Source: an uncultured Pelagibacteraceae bacterium
GTDB taxonomy: Bacteria; Pseudomonadota; Alphaproteobacteria; Pelagibacterales; Pelagibacteraceae
NCBI GenBank assembly: GCA_902588925.1
Contig: CACIRB010000003.1
Coordinates: 1-64,000, forward strand
Length of the DNA: 64,000 nt
Direction of reading: 5' to 3'
Shown: positions 51,454 to 59,456 of the stretch, one piece after another
How the letters are laid out: each line of letters opens with the position of its first letter
Position numbering within the stretch: the first letter of the stretch is position 1
The notes under the pieces: generated by a model
The model's database searches: none
Told to the model about the DNA's origin: nothing
The model's input: only the letters and a program-made list of their open reading frames with translations
Position numbers and translations under genes: made by a program

Positions 51454-51804
51454 ATGGCTGGAATAGAAGTAAAAAGTTTTGATAAAGCAGATGAAGTAAA
51501 TGATAAATTTAATAACGCTAAAATTGAAGCGGTCAAAGTTGGAAATCAAAGATTGATGAAACTTACCTTGCAACCTGGTTGGCAATGGTCAAAAGACATA
51601 AAGCCAACAGTTGGTGGCGACAGCTGTCAAGCTACACATCTTGGTATAATTATCTCAGGTGCTGTTTGTGCAAAACATAATGATGGAACTGAACTAACTT
51701 ATAAAGCTGGTGATGCATATTCGATACAACCAGGTCATGATGGATGGGTTGTTGGAGATAAACCAGCAGTAGTATATGAATTTCATGGAATGTGGGGTGA
51801 GTAA
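51454..51804 (+). CDS. Small cupin
   Basis: This 116-residue cytoplasmic cupin contains GWQWSKDIKPTVGGDSCQATHLGIIISGAVCAKHNDGTELTYKAGDAYSIQPGHDGWVVGD. Metal candidates are His in CQATHLG and His in QPGHDGW. It lacks a signal peptide, unlike the first cupin. It has the strongest ribosome site of the run (AAGGAGG) and abuts the GYD gene (GTAATG). Its substrate is unknown. Confidence 0.82.
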   Translation: MAGIEVKSFDKADEVNDKFNNAKIEAVKVGNQRLMKLTLQPGWQWSKDIKPTVGGDSCQATHLGIIISGAVCAKHNDGTELTYKAGDAYSIQPGHDGWVVGDKPAVVYEFHGMWGE

Positions 51805-52127
51805 TGTCTAAATTTTATGTAATTGGAAAAGCAAGTCCTGAGTTATTAAAAAAAATGCATGCTGACCCTGCTGCAGATAGAGGTGCAGTGATGAAATCCA
51901 TGTGTGATAGCTTAGGAGTTAAAGCAATAAGTTATGAGTGGTTAAGAGGACGTTTTGATGTTCTTTTTTGTGTAGAGGGGGACTATGAAAGTGTTCTTGC
52001 AATGAAAGTAACCGTTCTAAATAGCGGAATGATGTCGGATCTGATGGTTCATGAAGTATTTGACTACAACAGTGCATTTAAAAAAGCCTCTGATGCATCT
52101 AAAAGTTACAAGAAGCCAGGTGAATAA
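51804..52127 (+). CDS. GYD-domain-like small protein
   Basis: This 107-residue protein has a ferredoxin-like pattern: KFYVIGKASPELLKKM, a helix, VKAISYEWLRGRFDVLFCVEGDYESVLAMKVTVLNSGMMSDLMVHEVFD. The G-R-F-D-V segment corresponds to the G-x-Y-D motif of the GYD family, where Tyr is replaced by Phe. No function is established for GYD proteins that I know of. It is joined to the next gene by TAATG, so translation is coupled. Confidence 0.68.
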   Translation: MSKFYVIGKASPELLKKMHADPAADRGAVMKSMCDSLGVKAISYEWLRGRFDVLFCVEGDYESVLAMKVTVLNSGMMSDLMVHEVFDYNSAFKKASDASKSYKKPGE

Positions 52128-52417
52128 TGTCAGCTGGTTATGCAATATTTAATATCAATGTTACTAATCCAGAAAATTATAAACATTATATTGAACAAGT
52201 TGTATCAGTAGCTGAGAAGTTTGGAGCTGAATACATTGTAAGAGGAGGAGAAAATCAAGTGATAGAAGGAGTTTGGCAACATCCGAGAACTGTAGTTATG
52301 AAATTTCCCTCATATGAAAAAGCTTTGGAATGGTATAACTCAGAGGAATATCAACCAATTAAACAAATTCGATTAGATAACGCTGAAACTAATGGGATAA
52401 TAATAAAAGGAGTATAA
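52127..52417 (+). CDS. DUF1330 family protein
   Basis: This 96-residue protein fits DUF1330: AGYAIFNINVTNPENYKHYIEQV start, FGAEYIVRGGENQVIEGVWQHPRTVVMKFPSYEKALEWYNSEEYQPIKQIR. This family is another dimeric alpha/beta-barrel group of unknown activity. It overlaps the GYD gene and lies five bases before the NTF2-like gene. Confidence 0.88.
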   Translation: MSAGYAIFNINVTNPENYKHYIEQVVSVAEKFGAEYIVRGGENQVIEGVWQHPRTVVMKFPSYEKALEWYNSEEYQPIKQIRLDNAETNGIIIKGV

Positions 52418-52421
52418 AATT

Positions 52422-52742
52422 ATGTCTATATTAGAAAAATATAGTGCTGCATTAAAAAATAAAGACGAAGCTACAATGAATGATTTGTTGCATGATGATT
52501 TTAAATTCACAATGCATAAATCAGGAAATGTTTTAACTAAAGGTGATGTTATTAAATGGGCTATGAGCGGTGACATTAATCAAGATAAGGCAAGAATTGT
52601 TTATGAAAATGATGAAGTTGGAATTCATCATGCATTTGTAACATTCAATGATGGAAATGTTGAAGCGGTAATGGCAGTTTATAAATATGACAATGGAAAA
52701 ATTGTTAGTTTAGAAACTGGTGCTACTCCAATGCCTAAATAA
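52422..52742 (+). CDS. Small SnoaL/NTF2-like protein
   Basis: This 106-residue protein has the NTF2-like pattern: ILEKYSAALKNKDEATMNDLLHDDFKFTMHKSG, KGDVIKWAMSG, GIHHAFVTFNDGNVEAVMAVYKYDNGKIVSLETG. It lacks the catalytic Asp-His pair seen in ketosteroid isomerases in an obvious place. AAGGAG is seven bases before the ATG. It lies between DUF1330 and the SMR-like pair, so it is probably the last soluble member of the cluster. Confidence 0.78.
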   Translation: MSILEKYSAALKNKDEATMNDLLHDDFKFTMHKSGNVLTKGDVIKWAMSGDINQDKARIVYENDEVGIHHAFVTFNDGNVEAVMAVYKYDNGKIVSLETGATPMPK

Positions 52743-52780
52743 TTATATATATTTAGCGGGATTTCATTTAATATCATTAA

Positions 52781-53113
52781 ATGAGTCTCGCTACTTCATA
52801 CTTGTTCCTAGGTGTTGCTGTATTCCTAGGAGTTACCTCTAATAGTTTTGCTAAAAGTGCGGAAGGCTTTACTCTTCTTGTTCCAAGTATAATTACAGCA
52901 ATTACAATTGTCTTATGCATGTATGCACTTTCACTGGTGATGAAGAATATACCAATGGGTATCACTTACGCTTCGTTTGCAGGATTAACAATCATTGCAA
53001 CAGTTATAGTAGGTGTAATCAAATATAACCAAGTTCCAAATCTTTACTCCATAATTGGATTAGCATTTATAATTATTGGAGTTTTAATGGTTAATTTGTT
53101 AGGTAGTAAATAA
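52781..53113 (+). CDS. SMR-like four-helix membrane protein lacking the coupling glutamate (subunit 1)
   Basis: This 110-residue protein aligns over its length with small multidrug resistance transporters: AEGFTLLVPS matches EmrE SEGFTRLWPS, IPMGITYASFAGL matches IPTGIAYAIWSG and IIGVLMVNLLG matches AGVLIINLLS. The essential EmrE Glu14 falls on Gly17 (VFLGVTSNSFAK), and Trp63 on Phe66. Proton-coupled drug export is therefore unlikely. A flippase or a facilitated pathway for a small solute is more plausible. It is followed after one base by a second, similar gene. Confidence 0.85.
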   Translation: MSLATSYLFLGVAVFLGVTSNSFAKSAEGFTLLVPSIITAITIVLCMYALSLVMKNIPMGITYASFAGLTIIATVIVGVIKYNQVPNLYSIIGLAFIIIGVLMVNLLGSK

Positions 53114-53114
53114 C

Positions 53115-53450
53115 ATGAAGCCTCTTATAGGATATTTATTTTTAGCTAACGGTATAATTTTTGGAATAGCTTCAAATAGTTTTGCTAAAATTTCTGAAGG
53201 TTTTACAAAGCTAACTCCTTCAATTTTATGTATCCTTTTTATGTGTATTACAATGTTTTCAATTGCAAAAGCTATGCATGCAATACCTGTTGGATTTGCT
53301 TATTCAATTTATAGTGGCTTAACAGTAACAGGTGTTGTTCTTTTTGCTGTATTAAAATTTAACCAAGTTCCTAATATTTATGGAGCTATAGGAATTATTC
53401 TAATTATTATTGGTGTAATAATGGTTAATTCTCTTGGAAAATTAAATTAA
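53115..53450 (+). CDS. SMR-like four-helix membrane protein lacking the coupling glutamate (subunit 2)
   Basis: This 111-residue paralogue of the preceding gene shares SNSFAK, SEGFTKLTPS, KFNQVPN(I)Y and IIIGVIMVNSLG. EmrE Glu14 again corresponds to Gly17 (IIFGIASNSFAK) and Trp63 to Tyr66 (YSIYSG). Two adjacent, diverged SMR genes usually encode an asymmetric heterodimer. The shared loss of Glu14 in both halves argues against sequencing error and for a distinct subfamily. Its stop lies 14 bases from that of the convergent lyase-like gene. Confidence 0.85.
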   Translation: MKPLIGYLFLANGIIFGIASNSFAKISEGFTKLTPSILCILFMCITMFSIAKAMHAIPVGFAYSIYSGLTVTGVVLFAVLKFNQVPNIYGAIGIILIIIGVIMVNSLGKLN

Positions 53451-53464
53451 AATAACTTAATTTT

Positions 53465-55930
53465 TTAATTTACGTTTGTTTTTAAGTAGCTCAATATTGA
53501 ATTACTTCCACTTAGCATAGCCTCAAAGAATTCAAAAGACTCAGCATCATCAATTTCTGAAAAATAATCGTGAATACATTGTTGTTCATTTACTAATTTT
53601 TCATTATCAGTTTCACTTATAAAACTCATCCAGCCCCATTGATTTAGTAGTCTGGTACCACATTTACCTTGAATATTTTCACGATGTCGAAATAATGGCA
53701 TAATGGCATCTTGTCCTGGTTCCTCTCCTATATAAACCACAAGCATTTGATCATCAGTCTCAAACTTTCTTTTATAAACCATTGCCTCATCCAATATAAT
53801 TTTTTTATTTTTTGTATTGGTTAAATTTCCATTGATAATTGATTTATATAATTGATCCTCTTTTTGTCGCTTTGGTTTAATGGGATTTGTATTTGATGTG
53901 AAATTTACATCATTTGATTTAAGCTTAAATGTTCCATTTTCAAAATTGAAGATTGAAAAATTTTCTTCTTTCGAGTCTAAAATTGATTCATTCAATTCTA
54001 ATTTAGCTATTTGCTTTTCAGGATTTTTCAAATAATCTAAAATAGAATTTGTACCAGCCAAAATAGTCTCAAACAATTCCAAGGACTCAACGTCATCTAT
54101 TTCTGCAAAATAGTCGTGAATACATTGTTGGATTTTTGCAAAATTTAAATTGCTAGTCTCACTTACAAAATTCATCCAACCATATTCAATAAAATTGAAC
54201 CCATTGAATAATGTGTTACATTTTTCTTTAATACTTTGACTGTGTCTAAATAGAGGTAAAATAGCATCTTCATTTGAACTCTCTCCTATATAAATAGATA
54301 AAATCTGATGGTTCATCTCTTCAAATGAATCCTGGTAAACCAATGCTTCATTAAATTTAATTTTTTTATTTTCCTCAGTTATCAAATTTCCCTTAATAAA
54401 AGCTTTGTATAATTCATGATCATTTTGTTTTTTTGGCTTAATAGGATTTGTGATCGATGCAAATTTTACATCATTTGATTTAAGTTCATATCTTCCACTT
54501 GCATTTTTATTAAAAATTTTAAATTCAGAAAATCTATATTTTTTTTCATAATCCTTTGGTTTTTCAGATAATTTTTTTATCCAAAGGTTCTCTCCTTCTG
54601 ACATTATATTTGCATTAAAAATTTCAAAAGCTTGAATATGATAGTATAAGCTTAGCCACGGGTATACTTTAATTTCATGTGGTGTAAATTTTCCATTTAA
54701 CCACTCTGGATGTTTTTCTGAAACAAATCTTATAGACCAGTTTATAAAATCATCTTTATTTCTTATCCAATTTTCTTCTAGAGCCTCTTCGTATCCCTTT
54801 TTACCACCATGTTCATATACGGTATGCTTTTGATGAGTCTTAAAAGGTTTTCTTCCACAACTCGCTGCACCTATTGCTTTTTTTGCGATATGCTTTGAAA
54901 TAGTAATATCTTCATATTGTTTAAAAAGTACCTCATAAGCATCCGATATTGTTTTTCCATGTCTCGTTTTGTAATCTAATAAATCAAAGCTAGCTAATCT
55001 CAAAAGCTCAACATTCATGGAGAATAGTTTGCTTGTATCCCAAGTATAGCCTAAGGCTTTACATCCTTTTGCAGATAACGGGACGAAGAAACCTTTATCA
55101 TTAGTCATACTTAAAACATAATCTAAATCCCATAAACCTTTGGCCCAAAGTTCTTTGTCTTGTGACACAATTGCTAAAGCCAGTTCTGCAGAGGCAAACC
55201 GAAGTCTAACAGTTCCACAATTATTAACTTTGTGTTTTTTTCCACTCAATTTCATTGGATTATCAATTGGACAAAGTTTTGTTCTACTACGATTGCCATC
55301 TCTATCAAGTCGTTCGATCATCGCTTTATTTTTAAAATAGTTTTGGATAGTTTTATGCTGATCTTCTGTGTAATTAAACTGATCATAATTAACTGCATAA
55401 AATGTTACTAGAGGAGAAAGAACTCCCCATAACTGATAATCTCTAGGATTAAAATTATCTTTGCCTGAATTTTCATAAACCCATTTGTCTTTATCTGCAT
55501 TTGCTATATTAAAAATTATTTTCTCATGTAATTTTATTCCGCCTTCAAAATCTATAAGTGCATAATCCCTTAAAGCACCTAAACATCTTTTAAATACTTC
55601 CTCCTGAATTTTTGGAGTGGTTGGTACTTTGAATTCAATAATAACGCTTGTACAAAAGTCTTTAGTTAATTTTTTTCCATCTAATTCATCTTTCCAAACA
55701 TAAGAAGTGTAATGCCAGTTATTAGCCATTACATTTGTTCGATAATATTTGTATCTTTCATAATCTTTTATAATTCTATTTATTTTGGGAAGTGGAACTT
55801 TGAGAAGCTCACTAGATTTTACATGATCATCCATCATCTCTTTTGCTTCATCTGCATAAATCACCTCAGATGCAAGTGAATTTATGAAATTAAATAAAAA
55901 TAAAAAAAAGATGATTAAAAATTTAAACAC
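53465..55930 (-). CDS. Large secreted alginate-lyase-like protein with two C-terminal repeats
   Basis: This 821-residue protein starts with a signal peptide (MFKFLIIFFLFLFNFINSLA). Residues about 60-450 form a helical region with features of the alginate-lyase-like alpha/alpha-toroid: KVNNCGTVRLRFASAELALA near 235 with NN-x-G in place of AlgL NNHSYW, DLDYVLSMTNDKGFFVPLSAKGCKALGYTWDTSKLFSMNVELLRLASFD near 270-315, and YPWLSLYYHIQAFEIF near 424. Two tandem repeats of about 150 residues follow (479-635 and 667-817), each with YELKSNDV/FKLKSNDV, NPIKPK, ILPLFRH/IMPLFRH, W(M)(N/S)F(V/I)SET and QQCIHDYF. They may bind glycans or a surface. The catalytic assignment is tentative because the usual tyrosine/histidine cannot be placed with certainty. 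Confidence 0.65.
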   Translation of the reverse strand: MFKFLIIFFLFLFNFINSLASEVIYADEAKEMMDDHVKSSELLKVPLPKINRIIKDYERYKYYRTNVMANNWHYTSYVWKDELDGKKLTKDFCTSVIIEFKVPTTPKIQEEVFKRCLGALRDYALIDFEGGIKLHEKIIFNIANADKDKWVYENSGKDNFNPRDYQLWGVLSPLVTFYAVNYDQFNYTEDQHKTIQNYFKNKAMIERLDRDGNRSRTKLCPIDNPMKLSGKKHKVNNCGTVRLRFASAELALAIVSQDKELWAKGLWDLDYVLSMTNDKGFFVPLSAKGCKALGYTWDTSKLFSMNVELLRLASFDLLDYKTRHGKTISDAYEVLFKQYEDITISKHIAKKAIGAASCGRKPFKTHQKHTVYEHGGKKGYEEALEENWIRNKDDFINWSIRFVSEKHPEWLNGKFTPHEIKVYPWLSLYYHIQAFEIFNANIMSEGENLWIKKLSEKPKDYEKKYRFSEFKIFNKNASGRYELKSNDVKFASITNPIKPKKQNDHELYKAFIKGNLITEENKKIKFNEALVYQDSFEEMNHQILSIYIGESSNEDAILPLFRHSQSIKEKCNTLFNGFNFIEYGWMNFVSETSNLNFAKIQQCIHDYFAEIDDVESLELFETILAGTNSILDYLKNPEKQIAKLELNESILDSKEENFSIFNFENGTFKLKSNDVNFTSNTNPIKPKRQKEDQLYKSIINGNLTNTKNKKIILDEAMVYKRKFETDDQMLVVYIGEEPGQDAIMPLFRHRENIQGKCGTRLLNQWGWMSFISETDNEKLVNEQQCIHDYFSEIDDAESFEFFEAMLSGSNSILSYLKTNVN

Positions 55931-55990
55931 TACTTGATTATAAGCATATTCTTCAAATATGTAATGTTATTATGTTAAATTTTTGTTAAT

Positions 55991-56332
55991 TTAAAATTTT
56001 GGAATTTTATGATGACCTTTTTCATCCAAAGTTAATTCAAACTCATCAACAACTGTGCTTGTATCTAATGCAGAATATAAATGTGGGTACATATCACCAT
56101 TTGATGCTTGTTCCCAAAGTAAGTGTTCAAGTTTAAATGCATTTACTCTCAATAAAACTAGGTTTTCTTTATTTGGGTAATGTTTTTTTAAGGTTTCCTC
56201 AACTTGGTCTTCCTCTGAAAAATGAATGTAACCATCTTTAATATCTTTTTCGGAACCTCCATAAGTCCCAGATTGTTTGGCTTTTTGCCACTCTTCCTTA
56301 TCTATTACTTTAAAAATATACTCTAAATTCAT
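55991..56332 (-). CDS. DUF952 family protein
   Basis: This 113-residue protein matches DUF952: YIFKVIDKEEWQKAKQSGTYGGSEKDIKDGYIHFSEEDQVEETLKKHYP, then ENLVLLRVNAFKLEHLLWEQASNGDMYPHLYSAL. The DGYIHFS and PHLY motifs are diagnostic. The fold resembles ADP-ribosyl or RNA 2'-phosphotransferase-like proteins, but no activity is established. It follows the DUF924 gene by one base. Confidence 0.9.
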   Translation of the reverse strand: MNLEYIFKVIDKEEWQKAKQSGTYGGSEKDIKDGYIHFSEEDQVEETLKKHYPNKENLVLLRVNAFKLEHLLWEQASNGDMYPHLYSALDTSTVVDEFELTLDEKGHHKIPKF

Positions 56333-56333
56333 T

Positions 56334-56897
56334 TTACCAAGAAGAGTTGGGTCCTTTTAAAAATTCTAGTTCTTCTTCGGTAGACTCTCTTCCTAAAATT
56401 TCGTTTCTATGTGGATATCTGTGAAATTGTCTAATTGCTTTTGTATGATCCTGCCAAAATTTTTTTATTTCATTGTAACCTTCGTGTTCTCTTAAATATT
56501 TATTTAATAAATAATATGCCATCTCATGATCGCTTATTTCTTCACTATGAATTAAAGGTAACAACATAAAAAATCTTTGATTTACATTCATAGCTTCTAA
56601 ATAACCTGAATAAACTGCATCATTTACAATCAATCTGGTTTTTTGATCTTGTGCAAAAGCCTTTTTATCATTTCTAAACATATTTCTAGAAAACTGATCA
56701 AACAAAATAACTAGCGCTAAACAACTCATAGGATTATCTTGCCAATCATCATACTCATTTTGACAGGCAAGTTCATAATCATTTAAAAAATTATCTTTAA
56801 TTTTTTGATCAAACTTTTCATCTTTTTTGAAACGCATTTCAGAGGGAGTTTCTTTAAACCAGAAATCTAGAATTTTTTGCGCTCTTTCTGGTATCAT
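56334..56897 (-). CDS. DUF924 family protein
   Basis: This 187-residue all-helical protein has ILDFWFKETPSEMRFKKDEKFDQKIKDNF, CLALVILFDQFSRNMFRNDKKAFAQD and FFMLLPLIHSEEISDHE, ending WQDHTKAIRQFHRYPHRNEILGRESTEEELEFL. DQFSRN-x-(F/Y)R and RFPHRN-like motifs define DUF924, a TPR-like superfamily. Its function is unknown. It starts inside the stop of the phosphatase gene (ATGA). Confidence 0.92.
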   Translation of the reverse strand: MIPERAQKILDFWFKETPSEMRFKKDEKFDQKIKDNFLNDYELACQNEYDDWQDNPMSCLALVILFDQFSRNMFRNDKKAFAQDQKTRLIVNDAVYSGYLEAMNVNQRFFMLLPLIHSEEISDHEMAYYLLNKYLREHEGYNEIKKFWQDHTKAIRQFHRYPHRNEILGRESTEEELEFLKGPNSSW

Positions 56898-57700
56898 TCA
56901 GCTAAAGGCTTTAATAATTTTAATATTTGTTTATGATTTGCTTTATTATTTGAAACAATAATATTTCCTCCTACCACAGGATTTTTATTTCCCCATGTAG
57001 TTACTATTGCCCCACTTGCTCTAACTATTGGCATAATCGGATGGATATCCCAAATTTTGTTTGCACATTGCGCAACCATTTCAAGTCTACCTTCAGCTAG
57101 TTGACAATATGTTAAAGCGTCAAAACATGGAAATTGCATTCGTTTTATAAATTTTTGAATTTTAGATTGTTGTTTTAGAGTTAATTGATTGTGAAATGCT
57201 GCAGCTAATTTTGCATTAGCAAAATTTAATTGAGAATTAACTTTTAGTTTTCTTTTTTTGTTATTTTCAAAAACGTAGGCTGTATTTTTATTTATATTTA
57301 AATAATATTTTTTCATTTTAGGAAAATTTGCTAATCCTAAAATTGGTTCCTCATTATAATTTAAAGAAATTAAATTACTCCAACTAGGATTGCCTACAAC
57401 ATATGATCTAGTTCCATCAATTGGGTCGATTACCCATGAAAACTCACTTTTGGTAAGTTTATGACCATACTCCTCACCAATGATTTGGTGGTTTGGAAAT
57501 TTTTTTGAAATTTTAGATCTTATAAATTTTTCAAATGCTTTATCAGATGTAGTTACAGGATCATAACCTTTACCTTTCATCTTATTGGTTATCTTGAATG
57601 GTTTATCTAATTTAGCGTAGTAAAATCTTGTTAAATCTTTAGCAAGTTGATTTAAAAAGCTTGCATATATTGGATATTTTTTTGAATCAAATTTTTTCAC
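56894..57700 (-). CDS. Inositol-monophosphatase-family phosphatase (histidinol-phosphatase-like)
   Basis: This 268-residue protein has the Mg/Li phosphatase motifs GEEYGHKLTKSEFSWVIDPIDGTRSYVVGNPSWSNLIS (motif A with DPIDGT) near 75-105 and ANKIWDIHPIMPIVRASGAIVTTW (motif B) near 205-230. PVTTSDKAFEKFIRSKI near 50 gives the first metal region. The GTRSY-V-GNP form is common in HisN-type histidinol phosphatases, which would complete histidine synthesis, but nucleotide or inositol phosphatase activity is also possible. Confidence 0.87.
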   Translation of the reverse strand: MKKFDSKKYPIYASFLNQLAKDLTRFYYAKLDKPFKITNKMKGKGYDPVTTSDKAFEKFIRSKISKKFPNHQIIGEEYGHKLTKSEFSWVIDPIDGTRSYVVGNPSWSNLISLNYNEEPILGLANFPKMKKYYLNINKNTAYVFENNKKRKLKVNSQLNFANAKLAAAFHNQLTLKQQSKIQKFIKRMQFPCFDALTYCQLAEGRLEMVAQCANKIWDIHPIMPIVRASGAIVTTWGNKNPVVGGNIIVSNNKANHKQILKLLKPLAE

Positions 57701-57767
57701 AGTGAACTCTTACTATTTAATTTATGTTGATTAAAGTTAAATTTTAAATAATCCTTGCCTTAGTAGT

Positions 57768-58871
57768 ATGAAAATTGAGCTAATTGAAAATAAAGTTTAT
57801 TTTAATAATGGATCTGAAAAAAAAGAAATTCACCCATTCTGGTTACGTGAAAGGGCGAACGGTGAAGAGTATTTAGATAAAGGAACTCAGCAAAGACTTT
57901 TTGATCCAACCTTTCTAAGTAATAATATTTCAATAAATAAAGCCAACATTAATGAAAAATATTTAGAAGTTGATTTTAATGATGGTGTTAATTCAAAATT
58001 AGAAATAGACAAAATTGCATCTGAGTTTTTTAAAGAAGATACTGTAATTAGATCTATAGAAAAGACTAAATGGGACTCCACTCTAAAAAATATTAAAAAT
58101 TTCGAATACCAAGAAAATTTTTATGAGAGTAGAGAAATGCATGATTTACTTGTTTGTTTCTATAAATTTGGATTTGTTGTAGTAAAAAATATTCCAACAT
58201 CAAAAAATTACATCGTGGAATTTGCAAACTCAATTGGGAGTGTAAGAAGAACAAACTTTGGAGAATATTTTGATGTAAAATCTAAACCTGATCCTAACGA
58301 TCTTGCCTATACATCATTAGCTTTAGCACCACATACAGATAATCCCTATAGAAATCCTGTTCCTTGTATTCAGCTTTTACATTGTATTGAAAGTAAAGTT
58401 TCAGGAGGATTATCGACATTAGTAGATGGTTATACAGTTACTGAAGATTTAAAAAATGAATATCCAGAATTTTACAAAATATTAACAGAGGTAAAAGTAA
58501 GATTTAGATTTATTGATAAAGAAGTTATCTTAGAAACAATTTCTCCTTTAATTGAATTAAATGATGATAAAAGTTTTAAACAGGTAAGATTTAGTCCTAG
58601 ATTAGACTATGTCCCAATTTTAGAAAAAGAAAAATTAGATCTTTACTATAGTGCGAGAAAAAAAATATCCGAAATGTATAATTCAGATAAATATAGAATT
58701 GAATTTAAACTCGAGCCAAAAGACTTAATGATGATGGATAATCATAGATTACTTCATGGACGAACAGTCTATGATGCAAATGAAGGAGAAAGATTTTTAC
58801 AAGGTTGTTATATCGATTACGATAGTACTGAAGGAAAATTGAGACATTTAAAAAGAAAGTTTAATCTCTAG
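57768..58871 (+). CDS. Gamma-butyrobetaine hydroxylase-like Fe(II)/2-oxoglutarate dioxygenase (TauD/TfdA fold)
   Basis: This 367-residue protein has an N-terminal GBBH-like domain (KEIHPFWLRERANGEEYLDK) and a TauD core. The iron ligands are His and Asp in LAPHTDNPYRNPVP near 187 and the distal His in RLLHGRTVYDANEGERFLQGCYID near 328, where Arg may hold 2-oxoglutarate. The cysteine cluster that binds zinc in the N-terminal domain of mammalian BBOX1 is missing (ERANGEEYLD). It would hydroxylate a betaine-like or trimethyl-lysine-like substrate. It converges on the FMN reductase with an 11-base overlap. Confidence 0.87.
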   Translation: MKIELIENKVYFNNGSEKKEIHPFWLRERANGEEYLDKGTQQRLFDPTFLSNNISINKANINEKYLEVDFNDGVNSKLEIDKIASEFFKEDTVIRSIEKTKWDSTLKNIKNFEYQENFYESREMHDLLVCFYKFGFVVVKNIPTSKNYIVEFANSIGSVRRTNFGEYFDVKSKPDPNDLAYTSLALAPHTDNPYRNPVPCIQLLHCIESKVSGGLSTLVDGYTVTEDLKNEYPEFYKILTEVKVRFRFIDKEVILETISPLIELNDDKSFKQVRFSPRLDYVPILEKEKLDLYYSARKKISEMYNSDKYRIEFKLEPKDLMMMDNHRLLHGRTVYDANEGERFLQGCYIDYDSTEGKLRHLKRKFNL

Positions 58872-59448
58872 AAATATTTTCTATTTGAGCTTCTGCATCT
58901 CTAATTGATTTTTCATAGTCTAAAGCCATTTGATCAGCACTAATTACTTCAACTTTTTCTATTCCAAAAAAGTTTAAAATAAATTTTAACCAAGGCGTCA
59001 AAAAATCCTCAGAGCTATTTAGTTTAGTTCCACCTGAAGTAATTACTAAATATGCTTTTTTGTTTTTTAATAGCCCTTCTCGTCTACCATTAGGTTTAAA
59101 TTTAAAAGTTTCCCCTATTCTAGCAGCTAAATCTGACCACGCTTTAAGTGTTGCTGGAGGACCATAATTATAAATTGGGGCTGAAATTATAATAATGTCA
59201 CTTTCTTTTAATTCTTTTACAAGCTTGTCAGAAAGTTCAAACATTTTTTTGTGTTCTTCTGTTTGATCTTTCTCGTCAATTTTCATTCCAGACTCTGTTA
59301 AGCCACTTACAAAAAGCATCTCATCATCTAAATCTCTATAAATTACCTCATCTCCTGGTTTTTTTATTTTATCTAAAAGTTTTTTCGCTAAAGCTCTAGA
59401 AGTAGAACCTTTTTTTCTAGCGCTGGAATCTATTTGATAAATTTTCAT
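58861..59448 (-). CDS. FMN-dependent NAD(P)H oxidoreductase, azoreductase-like
   Basis: This 195-residue flavodoxin-fold protein has YQIDSSARKKGSTSRALAKKL (phosphate loop for FMN), IISAPIYNYGPPATLKAWSDLAARIGETFK near 95-120, equivalent to the AzoR APMYNF-x-P-x-L-K motif, and KAYLVITSGGTK. It probably reduces quinones or azo compounds with NAD(P)H. It lies eight bases downstream of ccdA. Confidence 0.88.
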   Translation of the reverse strand: MKIYQIDSSARKKGSTSRALAKKLLDKIKKPGDEVIYRDLDDEMLFVSGLTESGMKIDEKDQTEEHKKMFELSDKLVKELKESDIIIISAPIYNYGPPATLKAWSDLAARIGETFKFKPNGRREGLLKNKKAYLVITSGGTKLNSSEDFLTPWLKFILNFFGIEKVEVISADQMALDYEKSIRDAEAQIENISRD

Positions 59449-59456
59449 TCAATACA

